Below are positions 46,934-59,806 of a stretch of DNA of 64,000 nucleotides, one piece after another. The stretch lies in assembly GCA_040954595.2 (NCBI GenBank), contig CM082592.2:248001-312000 (forward strand). Direction: 5' to 3'. Numbering within the stretch: position 1 is the stretch's first letter; the number at the start of each line of letters is the position of its first letter. The translations under genes were made by a program, and so were the position numbers. Origin of the DNA: Balanoglossus misakiensis. Taxonomy: Eukaryota > Hemichordata. The notes beneath the pieces are model-generated. The model was not told the origin of the DNA, made no database searches, and was given only the letters and a program-made list of their open reading frames with translations.

Positions 46934-49161
46934 TCAACTCAGATTTCTTACAGCATAAGTCGGCTAAAACCCTGACACTCTAGAGCAGAAACAGTTGCAC
47001 ACTGGTAACGTTGAACAAGACGATTTTTCTACGGCCTGGCTCGGCTAAATCTCCGTCACAATATAACAGACACTAGCGTAGGTTAGCAACGGTGATCAAG
47101 TCAGATTTTCTTCGGCATGGCTTGGATAAAGCCCCGGCACTCTAGAGCAGAAACACGCGTACAGAGACCACGTTGATGTATGAAATTTCCATTATATGTA
47201 AAAATGGTGCTTATTATAAAACATGCACTCTGAATGAACTGATTTAATACAAGATTGCGTTTTATTCGTTTTTGCACCAAAAAGGTCATTTTTAGGCAAA
47301 ACATTCTTTATTTTTTTAATTCGGTGACCTAATCATATATAAACAATTGCTTGTATGTTAAAAGTTTTTATGACTTTTAAAAGCAGTGACACTGGCGGCA
47401 TTCATCACGAAAATAACAATTTTAGCCACAATTTGGTCAAAATGGTAAATTTTTGAAAATTACAAAAAATACCTTTTTTCTAAATTTTCGGAAATCTGAT
47501 GGAGTATAGAATGCTCTTCGTATGTATATATCGATACAAATTCCACAAATGACCGTCTAATTTGGCTCACTGCAGACAAAATTGCGTTTTACCAAATTTT
47601 CCTTGAAAATGTCATTTTTAGAAGAAAAAAAATAAAAAAAAAACCTTTGTTCTTCGAATTAGGTGCCCTGATCATATATGACATGTTGATTGTAAGTTAA
47701 GACTTTCGACCACTCCAAAAATGCAGAGATATTGACAGAATTCAAGAAAAAATAGCCATTTTGGCGATATTTTGTCAAAAATTGTAATTTTTTAAAAAAT
47801 CATAAAAAAATAACTCTTTTCTTCATTTTCGGAAATATTATGGAGCATAAAGTGTCGTTCTCTTGTAAAAAGTGCTGCAAATTCCAGAAAAGGCGGTATA
47901 ATTTGAATCATCCAAGACAAAATTACCATTTTCGACTTTTTTTCGAAAAATTGTCTTTTTTACAAAATAAATAAGAATAAATTCTTTTCTTAGTTTCAAA
48001 CGGGTAGAGATACTTTCCACACGGGTTTTCTAACATTGAATTACCGTTCATCAACTCAGATTTCTTACAGCATAAGTCGGCTAAAACCCTGACACTCTAG
48101 AGCAGAAACAGTTGCACACTGGTAACGTTGAACAAGACGATTTTTCTACGGCCTGGCTCGGCTAAATCTCCGTCACAATATGACAGACACTAGCGTAGGT
48201 TAGCAACGGTGATCAAGTCAGATTTTCTACGGCATGGCTTGGATAAAGCCCCGGCACTCTAGAGCAGAAACACGCGTACAGAGACCACGTTGATGTATGA
48301 AATTTCCATTATATGTAAAAATGGTGCTTATTATAAAACATGCACTCTGAATGAACTGATTTAATACAAGATTGCGTTTTATTCGTTTTTGCACCAAAAA
48401 GGTCATTTTTAGGCAAAACATTCTTTATTTTTTTAATTCGGTGACCTGATCATATATAAACAATTGCTTGTATGTTAAAAGTTTTTATGACTTTTAAAAG
48501 CAGTGACACTGGCGGCATTCATCACGAAAATAACAATTTTAGCCACAATTTGGTCAAAATGGTAAATTTTTGAAAATTACAAAAAATACCTTTTTTCTAA
48601 ATTTTCGGAAATCTGATGGAGTATAGAATGCTCTTCGTATGTATATATCGATACAAATTCCACAAATGACCGTCTAATTTGGCTCACTGCAGACAAAATT
48701 GCGTTTTACCAAATTTTCCTTGAAAATGTCATTTTTAGAAGAAAAAAAAAAAAAAAAAAACCTTTGTTCTTCGAATTAGGTGCCCTGATCATATATGACA
48801 TGTTGATTGTAAGTTAAGACTTTCGACCACTCCAAAAATGCAGAGATATTGACAGAATTCAAGAAAAAATTTTGGCCATATTTTGTCAAAAATTGTAATT
48901 TTTTAAAAAATCATAAAAAAATAACTCTTTTCTTCATTTTCGGAAATATTATGTAGCATAAAGTGTCGTTCTCTTGTAAAAAGTGCTGCAAATTCCAGAA
49001 AAGGCGGTATAATTTGAATCATCCAAGACAAAATTACCATTTTCGACTTTTTTTCGAAAAATTGTCTTTTTTACAAAATAAATAAGAATAAATTCTTTTC
49101 TTAGTTTCAAACGGGTAGAGATACTTTACACACGGGTTTTCTAACATTGAATTCGCGTTCA
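46934..49161 (+). repeat. Satellite units 11 and 12, both truncated
   Basis: Two consecutive ~1.1-kb units (46,934-48,050 and 48,051-49,161) have the same deletion junction as unit 8, at about 47,175-47,177 and 48,292-48,294. Unit 11 corresponds to unit 8 at an offset of 6,697 bp. Unit 12 is an extra copy of the truncated type. Confidence 0.92.
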
Positions 49162-52100
49162 TCAACTCAGATTTCCTACAGCATAAGTCGGCTAAAACCC
49201 TGACACTCTAGAGCAGAAACAGTTGCACACTGGTAACGTTGAACAAGTCGATTTTTCTACGGCCTGGCTCGGCTAAATCTCCGTCACAATATGACAGACA
49301 CTAGCGTAGGTTAGCAACGGTGATCAAGTCAGATTTTCTACGGCATGGCTTGGATAAAGCCCCGGCACTCTAGAGCAGAAACACGCGTACAGAGACCACG
49401 TTGATCAAGTCTGATCTCCTACGGCTTGGCTCGACTAAAACCCCGGCACACTATGACAGACACTAGCGTTCGTTAGCAACGTTGATCAAGTCATATTTCC
49501 TACGGCATGGCTTGGCTAAAGCCCTGGCACTCTAGAGCAGAAACACGCGTACAGAGAACACGTTGATCTACTCACATTTCCTTCGGCCTGGCACGGCTGA
49601 TGCCCCGGCACTATATATAGGACACAGACTGGCGTAAGTTAACAACGGTAATAACATCGGGTTTCCTACGGCCTGGCTCAGCTGAAGCCCCGGCACTCTA
49701 GAGCAGAAACAGGCTTACATTGACCACGTTGATCAAGTCAGATTTCCTACGGCGTGACTCGGCTGGTGCACCGGCTCTATATGACACAGACTGGCGTAAG
49801 TTATCAACGGTGATTACGTCGGATTTCCTACGGTCTGGTTTAGCTGAAGCCCCGGCACTTTAGAGCGGAAACACGCGTACATTGACCACGATGATCAAGT
49901 CAGATCTCCTACGGCTTGGCTCGACTAAAACTCCGGCACACTATGACAGACACTAGCGTTCGTTAGCAACGTTGATCAAGTCAGATTTCCTACGGCATGG
50001 CTTGGCTAAAGCCCTGGCACTCTAGAGCAGAAACACGCGTACAGAGAACACGTTGATCTACTCACATTTCCTTCGGCCTGGCACGGCTGATGCCCCGGCA
50101 CTATATATAGGACACAGACTGGCGTAAGTTAACAACGGTAATCACGTCGGGTTTCCTACGGCCTGGCTGAGCTGAAGCCCCGGCACTCTAGAGCAGAAAC
50201 AGGCTTACATTGACCACGTTGATCAAGTCAGATTTCCTACGGCGTGACTCGGCTGGTGCACCGGCTCTATATGACACAGACTGGCGTAAGTTATCAACGG
50301 GGATTACGTCGGATTTCCTACGGTCTGGTTTAGCTGAAGCCCCGGCACTTTAGAGCGGAAACACGCGTACATTGACCACGATGATCAAGTCAGATCTCCT
50401 ACGGCTTGGCTCGACTAAAACCCCGGCACACTATGACAGACACTAGCGTTCGTTAGCAACGTTGATCAAGTCAGATTTCCTACGGCATGGCTTGGCTAAA
50501 GCCCTGGCACTCTAGAGCAGAAACACGCGTACAGAGAACACGTTGATCTACTCACATTTCCTTCGGCCTGGCACGGCTGATGCCCCGGCACTATATATAG
50601 AACACAGACTGGCGTAAGTTAACAACGGTAATCACGTCAGGTTTCCTACGGCCTGGCTCAGCTGAAGCCCCGGCACTCTAGAGCAGAAACAGGCTTACAT
50701 TGACCACGTTGATCAAGTCAGATTTCCTACGCCGTGACTCGGCTGGTGCACCGGCTCTATATGACACAGACTGGCGTAAGTTATCAACGGTGATTACGTC
50801 GGATTTCCTACGGTCTGGTTTAGCTGAAGCCCCGGCACTTTAGAGCGGAAACACGCGTACATTGACCACGATGATCAAGTCAGTTCTCCTACGGCCTGGC
50901 TCGACTAAAACCCCGGTAAACCATGACAGACACTAGCGTTCGTTAGCAACGGTGATCAAGTCGGATTTCCTTCGGCCTGGCTCTGCAAAAGACCCGACAC
51001 TCTAGTACAAAGACGTTGGCTAAGTCGGGCAAACCGAAGAGGGAAAGTCACAGCGGGTCAACACTCGACATTTGTTCGGGTAGGACTGCATTATTGCCTG
51101 TCAATTTATAGAGAAAGCCCGAATTTAACCAGGGCGCTTCAAACACCGACGTTAGTTGGGAGCACGGCCTGCAGTACTGCCGGGTAAGCTGACATCGGCG
51201 TACCGCATATAATGTAGGGGGGGGGGGGGAACAGAACGGTTCAATACTACATTCATTAGATATCAGCTAATTTTTGACAATCATCTAAAATCTAAATCAT
51301 TTTTTCATATTTGGATATCTGATGATGTATGAAATTTCCATTATATGTAAAAATGGTGCTTATTATAAAACATGCACTCTGAATGAACTGATTTAATACA
51401 AGATTTCGTTTTATTCGTTTTTGCACCAAAAAGGTCATTTTTAGGCAAAACATTCTTTATTTTTTTAATTCGGTGACCTGATCATATATAAACAATTGCT
51501 TGTATGTTAAAAGTTTTTATGACTTTTAAAAGCAGTGACACTGGCGGCATTCATCACGAAAATAACAATTTTAGCCACAATTTGGTCAAAATGGTAAATT
51601 TTTGAAAATTACAAAAAATACCCGTTTTCTAAATTTTCGGAAATCTGATGGAGTATAGAATGCTCTTCGTATGTATATATCGATACAAATTCCACAAATG
51701 ACCGTCTAATTTGGCTCACTGCAGACAAAATTGCGTTTTACCAAATTTTCCTTGAAAATGTCATTTTTAGAAGAAAAAAAAAAAAAAACCTTTGTTCTTC
51801 GAATTAGGTGCCCTGATCATATATGACATGTTGATTGTAAGTTAAGACTTTCGACCACTCCAAAAATGCAGAGATATTGACAGAATTCAAGAAAAAATAG
51901 CCATTTTGGCCATATTTTGTCAAAAATTGTAATTTTTTAAAAAATCATAAAAAAATAACTCTTTTCTTCATTTTCGGAAATATTATGGAGCATAAAGTGT
52001 CGTTCTCTTGTAAAAAGTGCTGCAAATTCCAGAAAAGGCGGTATAATTTGAATCATCCAAGACAAAATTACCATTTTCGACTTTTTTTCGAAAAATTATC

Positions 52101-52195
52101 TTTTTTACAAAATAAATAAGAATAAATTCTTTTCTTAGTTTCAAACGGGTAGAGATACTTTCCACACGGGTTTTCTAACATTGAATTCCCGTTCA
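49162..52195 (+). repeat. Satellite unit 13
   Basis: Length 3,034 bp, the same as unit 9, whose private variants it shares. G-run 51,217-51,229. Confidence 0.92.
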
Positions 52196-53633
52196 TCAAC
52201 TCAGATTTCTTACAGCATAAGTCGGCTAAAACCCTGACACTCTAGAGCAGAAACAGTTGCACACTGGTAACGTTGAACAAGTCGATTTTTCTACGGCCTG
52301 GCTCGGCTAAATCTCCGTCACAATATGACAGACACTAGCGTAGGTTAGCAACGGTGATCAAGTCAGATTTTCTACGGCATGGCTTGGATAAAGCCCCGGC
52401 ACTCTAGAGCAGAATCACGCGTACAGAGACCACGTTGATCAAGTCTGATCTCCTACGGCTTGGCTCGACTAAAACCCCGGCACACTATGACAGACACTAG
52501 CGTTCGTTAGCAACGTTGATCAAGTCAGATTTCCTACGGCATGGCTTGGCTAAAGCCCTGGCACTCTAGAGCAGAAACACGCGTACAGAGACCACGTTGA
52601 TCTACTCACATTTCCTTCGGCCTGGCACGGCTGATGCCCCGGCACTATATATAGGACACAAACTGGCGTAAGTTAACAACGGTAATCACGTCGGGTTTCC
52701 TACGGCCTGGCTCAGCTGAAGCCCCGGCACTCTAGAGCAGAAACAGGCGTACATTGACCACGTTGATCCAGTAAGATTTCCTACGGCGTGACTCGGCTGG
52801 TGCACCGGCTCTATATGACACAGACTGGCGTAAGTTATCAATGGTGATTACATCGGATTTCCTACGGCCTGGTTTAGCTGAAGCCCCGGCACTTTAGAGC
52901 GGAAACACGCGTACATTGACCACGATGATCAAGTCAGTTCTCATACGGCCTGGCTCGACTAAAACCCCGGTACACCATGACAGACACTAGCGTTCGTTAG
53001 CAACGGTGATCAAGTCGGATTTCCTTCGGCCTGGCTCTGCAAAAGACCCAACACTCTAGTACAAAGACGTTGGCTAAGTCGGGCAAACCGAAGAGGGAAA
53101 GTCACAGCGGGTCAACACTCGACATTTGTTCGGGTAGGACTGCATTATTGCCTGTCAATTTATAGAGAAAGCCCGAATTTAACCAGGGCGCTTCAAACAC
53201 CGACGTTAGTTGGGAGCACGGCCTGCAGTACTGCCGGGTAAGCTGACATCGGCGTACCGCATATAATGTAGGGGGGGGGGGACAGAACGGTTCAATACTA
53301 CATTTATTAGATATCAGCTAAATTTGGACAATCATCTAAAATCTAAATCATTTTTTCATATTTGGATATCTGATGATGTATGAAATTTCCATCATATGTA
53401 AAAATGGTGCTGATTATAAAAAATGCACTCTGAATGAGCTGATTTAATACAAAATTGCGTTTTATTCGTTTTTGCACCAAAAAGGTCATTTTTCGGCAAA
53501 ACATTCTTTATTTTTTTTAATTCCGTGACCTGATCATATATAAACAATTGCTTGTATGTTAAAAGTTTTTATGACTTTTAAAAGCTGTGACACTGGCGGC
53601 ATTCAACACGAAAATAACAATTTTAGCTCAATT

Positions 53634-53971
53634 TGTATGGAGAAGTGAGAGATTTACTCCAGAAGGATCACGTGACGGAAACTCTTACCCTATCAGAGTT
53701 GACTTTGTTTCCCGCCAAACTTTATACTTGTAGCAGATTTATTGTAATTTTTGAGTGTTTGCTCCGGCGTTCGTGGGACTTATATATAACCCAGTTTTGG
53801 CGCTTTCGGGCAGCTTTTTGTAAGGAGCTCTGTGGTGTTACTTTGTTGTTGGATTCAGATGGCAAAAAACCAGTGTTTTACCCCGCATTGAATCGTTCGC
53901 TTCTTTTCCGACGTCAGTATACTCGAACCCCCTCCCGGGAGTATTGATCACTGCCACGATACTTCCCCACA
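53634..53971 (+). repeat. 5' LTR of the BEL/Pao element
   Basis: It runs from TGTATGGAGAAG (or TATGG at 53,636) to CTTCCCCACA and matches 59,807-60,142. A TATATATA box at 53,781-53,788 is a likely core promoter. An AATAAA at the corresponding place in the 3' LTR (60,035-60,040) is altered to CAAAAAA here. Confidence 0.92.
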
Positions 53972-53973
53972 TT

Positions 53974-53991
53974 TTTGGTGCCGAGACCAGG
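53974..53991 (+). other. Primer-binding site
   Basis: TTGGTGCCGAGACCAGG starts within 5 bp of the LTR end. It begins with the TGG expected to pair with the CCA end of a tRNA. The complement resembles the 3' end of tRNA-Phe (…CGGCACCA), but the match is imperfect, so the primer tRNA is not settled. Confidence 0.6.
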
Positions 53992-54004
53992 ATAACCGAG
54001 CAAG

Positions 54005-55276
54005 ATGTCGGAACAAGAACACATCGCGCCACAAGATGGACAACAAGAGGATCAGCCAACAGCGTTGACAAAACTGAAGAGATCGCGTCGTGGTCAACGC
54101 GCACAAGTGACCCGACTGTTCAACTGGGCCGACACCCTCATGAACAATTTCGTAGACGTCGGTACAGACAAGCCGACTACACTCGACACGCTGGAAGGGC
54201 TGAACGAACAACTTTCGAACAAGATCCGTCTACTCGCCGACCTCGAGGTGAGAATCCTCGATCTAATTGACGATGAACACTTTGACGAAGAAAATGAAAC
54301 TTCAGGCGACTACCAGGCCGAAATCTTCGAACACAATCATCGCATCGCATCTTTCATCAAGAAAAACAAATCGGAGATGCGGACAACTACTACTAGTACT
54401 GGTAATGTAACGGGAAGCAGCCTCGGCAACGCGACGCCTCGTAAAACAGTAACTCTACCGAAACTCCAGCTGCAAACTTTCTCAGGCAATGTAATAGAAT
54501 GGTCGAGTTTCTTCGATGTATTCAAGTCTTCGATACATTCGGACACTAATTCGGACAACATTCAGAAGTTTACGTATTTGCGGAGTGTACTCAAAGATGA
54601 AGCAGCGAGAACAATCAACGGATTGCCACTCACCGAATCAAACTACTCGCACGCGATTGACTTATTGACCGAAAGATACGGACAAACCCATCTCATAGTA
54701 GATGCTCATATGACCGCGTTGTGGAATCTACAAAGCCCACCCGCCGACGTACAAAGTTTAAGGCATTTCTACGACTTGATTGAAAATCACGTTCGAGGTC
54801 TTCAGTCGCTGGGTAAGGAGGAAACCACATACGGCGAACTTTTGGTTCCAATAATACGGGAGAAATTACCTCCTAACATTCGAGAGCAGATAGCAAGAAA
54901 ACATGGTAATGCTGCGTGGACATTAGCAGATCTACGAAAAGCCATTCAACACGAGATAAACGCCCTTCAAGCCGGCAACCGGGTCGACGAGATAACAATG
55001 GCCACTACCAGAGAACCGGAAATAACCGCGTTTCACACGAAAACGCAGATGACAGGTAAACAAAAGTTTCGCGCCCCTGTCAAAACGTGCCCGTTCTGCA
55101 AAGGGTCACACTTCACGTCAAATTGCACTGTGGTAACTGATATGCGCGAGAGACTGGACATTGTGAAGAAGGACAGACTATGTTTTAATTGCTTTGGAAA
55201 ACATATAGTTGCGGAGTGTAAATCAAAATACTCCTGCAGAAAGTGTGTTAAACGTCATCACTCTGCGCTACACTAG
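54005..55276 (+). CDS. BEL/Pao Gag
   Basis: 423 codons from an ATG at 54,005, 34 bp after the LTR, to a TAG at 55,274-55,276. A charged N-terminus (residues 1-130) is followed by a DUF1759-like Gag core (about residues 150-320) that starts LPKLQLQTFSGNVIEWSSFF. At the C-terminus there are three CCHC-type knuckles: CPFCKGSHFTSNC, LCFNCFGKHIVAEC and CRKCVKRHHSALH. Gag forms the particle and binds the element's RNA. The following pol region is in the same frame, so the TAG is the only thing separating them. It could be a mutation in what is usually one fused ORF in this family, or a suppressed stop. The sequence alone does not decide. Confidence 0.88.
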   Translation: MSEQEHIAPQDGQQEDQPTALTKLKRSRRGQRAQVTRLFNWADTLMNNFVDVGTDKPTTLDTLEGLNEQLSNKIRLLADLEVRILDLIDDEHFDEENETSGDYQAEIFEHNHRIASFIKKNKSEMRTTTTSTGNVTGSSLGNATPRKTVTLPKLQLQTFSGNVIEWSSFFDVFKSSIHSDTNSDNIQKFTYLRSVLKDEAARTINGLPLTESNYSHAIDLLTERYGQTHLIVDAHMTALWNLQSPPADVQSLRHFYDLIENHVRGLQSLGKEETTYGELLVPIIREKLPPNIREQIARKHGNAAWTLADLRKAIQHEINALQAGNRVDEITMATTREPEITAFHTKTQMTGKQKFRAPVKTCPFCKGSHFTSNCTVVTDMRERLDIVKKDRLCFNCFGKHIVAECKSKYSCRKCVKRHHSALH

Positions 55277-58200
55277 GACGTTCCCACCGCTACAACGACG
55301 CCATCCGGAGCGTCGTCCTCGCCATCGCCATCATCAAGTACTTCTGATGTCAAAGTAACATTGACTAATACCGATACATTTACGGATAAGAAGATAAACA
55401 CTGGGCCAGTGCTGCTGAAAACTGCGTTTGTACCACTGTCTGTCGGACGGGGAACCCCCATACATGCCGTCATCCTGTTTGATGAAGGAGCAAATAAGAC
55501 ATTCGTCACTGAGAGATTCGCCCGTCAGCTGTCCGCGAAAGCTGCGCGGCACGAACACATAAAGTTATCGACCTTCGGCGGCAAGGATTCCAAAGTACGC
55601 ACCATGGGATTCACCGAACTAACTGCTCATGAACTGAACGGGAATACTTCAACTATTCACGCGATGATAATTCCAGAGATATCGTCGGACTTAACAAATC
55701 ACATTTCTCAGGAAGTCCGCAATATGAGCTACCTGAAAGGGCTACCATTCGCACATCCAGTTTCGAGTGATCAATCGTGGCCAATTGATGTTCTAATCGG
55801 AGCCGACCAATATTGGAATTTCGTGGGCTCACACGTTATTTCTGGCGCGTCCGGCCCCACTGCTGTGTCATCCAAATTTGGATACTTACTCTCCGGACCC
55901 CTCGGAACTCCCAAAGTGGATTCTAATGCGCATATCTTACACGTGATTTCTACTGCTGATACCAGTAACGTAGTTTCAGAGAACTCTATCAACGGACTGC
56001 ATGGAGATCGCGCAACGGACATGTATACACCGATGGATAGTACTGCGATCGGCCGAGAACCACAGGTCCAAAATATGTGGGACCTTGAATTGATCGATAT
56101 TCAGGACAATCCAACGGTTGATGAACAGTTAACGTACGAGTCTTACAGAGACACGCACTTGAGAGTTGACCGAGGAAAATACGTAGCTAAACTACCGTGG
56201 AAGGAAGATCACCCTCCACTACCCACCAACTACGATGTCGCCATGAAACGCACGCGTAATATGATACGCAGGTTACCCTCTGAACTCATCAAGAAATATG
56301 ACGACATAATCAATGAACAGAGACGTCGCGACTTCATCGGAGAGGTTGACGAAGATGACGTGAATATCGGACACTATTTGCCACATCGTCCGGTGGTTAA
56401 GAATTCGACCACAACACCCATTCGCATCGTTTATGATTGCTCTTGTAAGAAGGATTCTAATTATCCAAGTTTGAATGATTGCTTGCAAACTGGACCGTCA
56501 TTAATAAATGACCTGCCAGCGATTCTGCTGAGATTCCGCGCCAATAACATTGCTTTCACAGCTGACATTGAGAAAGCATTCCTGAACATTCGGTTGGAAG
56601 AAGATGAGAGGAAATTCACGAAATTTCTGTGGCTGTCGGACATTAACGACCCAGAAAGTGACTTCATAACTTTGCAGTTTAAGTCTGTCTTGTTTGGAGC
56701 AGTCTGTTCCCCATTCATCCTCAATGCGGTTATCAAGACGCATTTAGAGAACAATAGTCAACTTCCCACCGCTGACAGATTGGTAAATAATATCTATGTG
56801 GATAATGTGATCGATGGAGTTGATACTGCAGAAATCGCCATGAAATACTACCATGAAGCCAATGAGTTGATGACATCAGGCGGATTCAAACTCAGAGCAT
56901 GGTCTTCCAACTGTCAACAAATAAACGAACTCGCTACATGTGACAATCTGAACGAACCCACCGAAGATGTATCCGTTTTGGGAATGCAGTGGTCAACAAA
57001 ATCTGACGAATTGACTTACTCCAAAGTGGTTAATATGTCGTCGCGTGCCGAACTCATGACCAAACGTGACATTGTCAGCTATGTGGCGATGCTATTTGAT
57101 CCGTTTGGATTTCTCGCCCCTGTAATGATCAAAGCCAAATTGTTCATTCAGTTACTATGGAAACTGGAATTAGACTGGGATGAACCTATCAACGCAGATC
57201 TCTACACTCAATGGATGCACATCGCAGAAGATCTCAAAGACTCGCGAAACACGAAGATCGAACGACAATATTTTGATGAACTTGAAGGCGACAATGAATG
57301 CGAGCTACACGCCTTTGCAGACGCAAGCCAGAGAGCGTATGGGGCAGTAGTGTATTTGAAAAGAGGACAGCAAACGTCGTTTGTGATGGCGAAGACTAGA
57401 ACCGCAACAGTGGCTGAAACTACACTCCCGCGACTGGAATTGATGGCTGCGTTAATAGCCACACGTCTCAGCAAGTACGCTAAAGAAGCCCTGTCCTCCA
57501 AATATGACATAGTTCGTTGTTATTTATGGAGTGACAGCCAAATTGTCCTTCACTGGCTGAACAGTGAGAAGAGACTTCCGGTCTTTGTGAAGAATCGAGT
57601 AGATGAAATTCGCGAATTTCAGTCCACAAAGAAATACTGCCCATCAGAACACAACCCAGCTGATCTTTTAACCAGAGGGGTAACCTACGAAATGATGGAA
57701 CGCTCTGAACTATGGCGTAATGGACCAACATGGCTAAAGACAAGCGATTGGCCTAGTTGCCCAGCGTTTGATGTTAATGTGATGCATACCGCAATCGAAC
57801 CAGATGAGACGGACAGATTGCCGCCGCGTTTCGGCAACGGAATCAACGATCAGTCTACCGAGAACGCAGAAATACTCGCTCCCCCAAAGCCAGACGATGT
57901 ACAGATCGCGAAAATCTGGAAATTACCAGTCCCAATGACTACGGAATTCAACACGTTGTTGACATTTCCAGATTCAACAACTTGGATAGGCTACTAGTAT
58001 TACGAGTGACAAGTTATGTCCTCAGATTCATCGCACGGATGAAAAAATCTACCGAGGTGAAACACGGGAGAACTACCCCTGATGAGCTGCACCGAGCGGA
58101 AAATATGTGGGTTAAACATATTCAACGGCAGTTCTATGACGCCGAAATCCAGTCTGTGAAATTGAACTTGAGTAAATGTGCGCCCATTGTTCGACAACTG

Positions 58201-59634
58201 AACTTATTTGTTGACGAAGAAGACGTACTTCGCTGTGGGAGTAGAATCCATAACGCGCCGATCGATTTCGTCACAAGATTTCCCGCCTTGATACCCTCGC
58301 ATCATAAATTGACAAATTTGATAATACGGAAATCACACGAACTGACGCTTCACCAGGGAGTCCAATCTACAGTGACACAGATAAGGCAAAGATATTGGAT
58401 CCCCAAAATTCGGATTATTGTACGCGGTGTCTTACGTGGTTGTGTCATTTGCAACAAAGTTACCGGGAAACCTTACGCGAATCCAGTGCAAGCGCCGCTA
58501 CCAAGTTATCGAGTGAACATTGTCCCAGCATTTACTGTAACAGGCGTGGATTTCACGGGTCATCTTTATACCAAGGCCAAAGATGGGACACGTGCCAAAG
58601 CCTATATCTGTTTATTCACCTGTGCGGTGACGCGTGCCATTCACCTAGAACTGGTTCCTGATATGTCAACCCAGACGTTCATGCACGCGTTCAGAAGATT
58701 CGCCGCGAGACGTTCTTTGCCGAGTAGGATGCTGTCAGACAACGCATCGACTTATTTATCGGCTGCCAATGAAATCAAAACACTGTTTGATACGCCAGAA
58801 GTAAATGACTTTCTCGCCGCACATCGTGTACAATGGACGTTTATACCGAAGCGCGCGCCCTGGTTTGGTGGCTTCTGGGAGAGGCTGATTGCTTTGACAA
58901 AGAACGCTATTAGGAAAACTCTCGGTCGAGCTTACCTAACCTTTGATGAACTCGCAACAGTTGTGACTGAAATTGAAGCCGTTTTAAACGACAGGCCGTT
59001 AACGTACGTGTCATCCAGTATAAACGACAACATTGGATTGACCCCAAATCACTAGCTACATGGAAGGACACTGACCTCATTGCCGTACATCGAGATCACC
59101 GACGAAGAGGTGATTGACCCATCTTACTGTGATAATCGTGAAATCAACAAAAGATATGAACATCTATCAAGATTACACGATCAATTTTGGCGAAGATGGT
59201 CGTCCGAGTATCTGACTGCCCTACGTGAATGACATCCCACCAAAGGAACTCGTGATAATGTCATCAAGGTCGGAGATGTCGTGATAATACACAGTGACAC
59301 TGACAAACGTCCGAAATGGCATTTAGGAACTGTAACAAGGTTGATCTTCGGTAATGATAAACTGGTACGATCTGCGGAGTTGAACACCGCAGGTGGTCCT
59401 ACAAACCGACCTATCCATAAATTGTACCCATTGGAAGTTGTCTCCAAGGAGCTGTCAACTGTGTCTGGAGATAATACAGGTATTGGAGTAGATTCCAACA
59501 CAAATACTGAAACAGTCGACACAGCTGGAGCCTCTGAAGATTCCTCGGTGAAGGCGGATGTTGTACCCCCGAGACGACCTGTCAGAGACTCTGCAGTTGC
59601 CGCTCGAGTACGAATAGCGGATCTCTCTATTTGA
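55277..59634 (+). pseudogene. BEL/Pao Pol (protease, RT, RNase H, integrase), broken
   Basis: Protease (DUF1758-like): the active-site region reads VILFDEGANKTFV (near 55,470-55,506), DEG where D-S/T-G is usual. RT: FTADIEKAFLNI and, at 56,795-56,806, YVDN in place of the common YVDD. RNase H: HAFADASQRAYGAVV, RLELMAAL and WSDSQIVLHWLN. Integrase: an HHCC-type domain (HELTLHQG...CVICNK), then TGVDFTG, LSDNAST and FWERLI, with 46 residues between the last two acidic residues. The C-terminal tail contains VGDVVIIHSD. Breaks are a one-base frame change near 57,970, a TAG at 59,053-59,055 and a TGA at 59,230-59,232. Reading frame 2 covers up to 57,997, then frame 1 to 59,634. Confidence 0.9.
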
Positions 59635-59789
59635 CTTTGAAATTGGAAAACAATTTCGATCGCATTGTGACTGTTATCATGTTTACTGACACAATGAACA
59701 TTAGTTTATTATCCTTGAACACTTTAGGTGACTTTAATCATATTTCATGTTATTTGATGTTTTTTTTTATGATGATTTTCGAGACTTTC

Positions 59790-59806
59790 CTTTGCGCGGG
59801 GGAGAA
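59790..59806 (+). other. Polypurine tract
   Basis: GCGCGGGGGAGAA lies immediately before the 3' LTR, where plus-strand priming starts in LTR retrotransposons. Its boundary supports TATGG as the LTR start. Confidence 0.65.

Noticed and set aside
53838-59522. Minus-strand and alternate-frame ORFs inside the BEL/Pao element
   Set aside because: They are shadows of the Gag-Pol frame, which has clear domain motifs in order.
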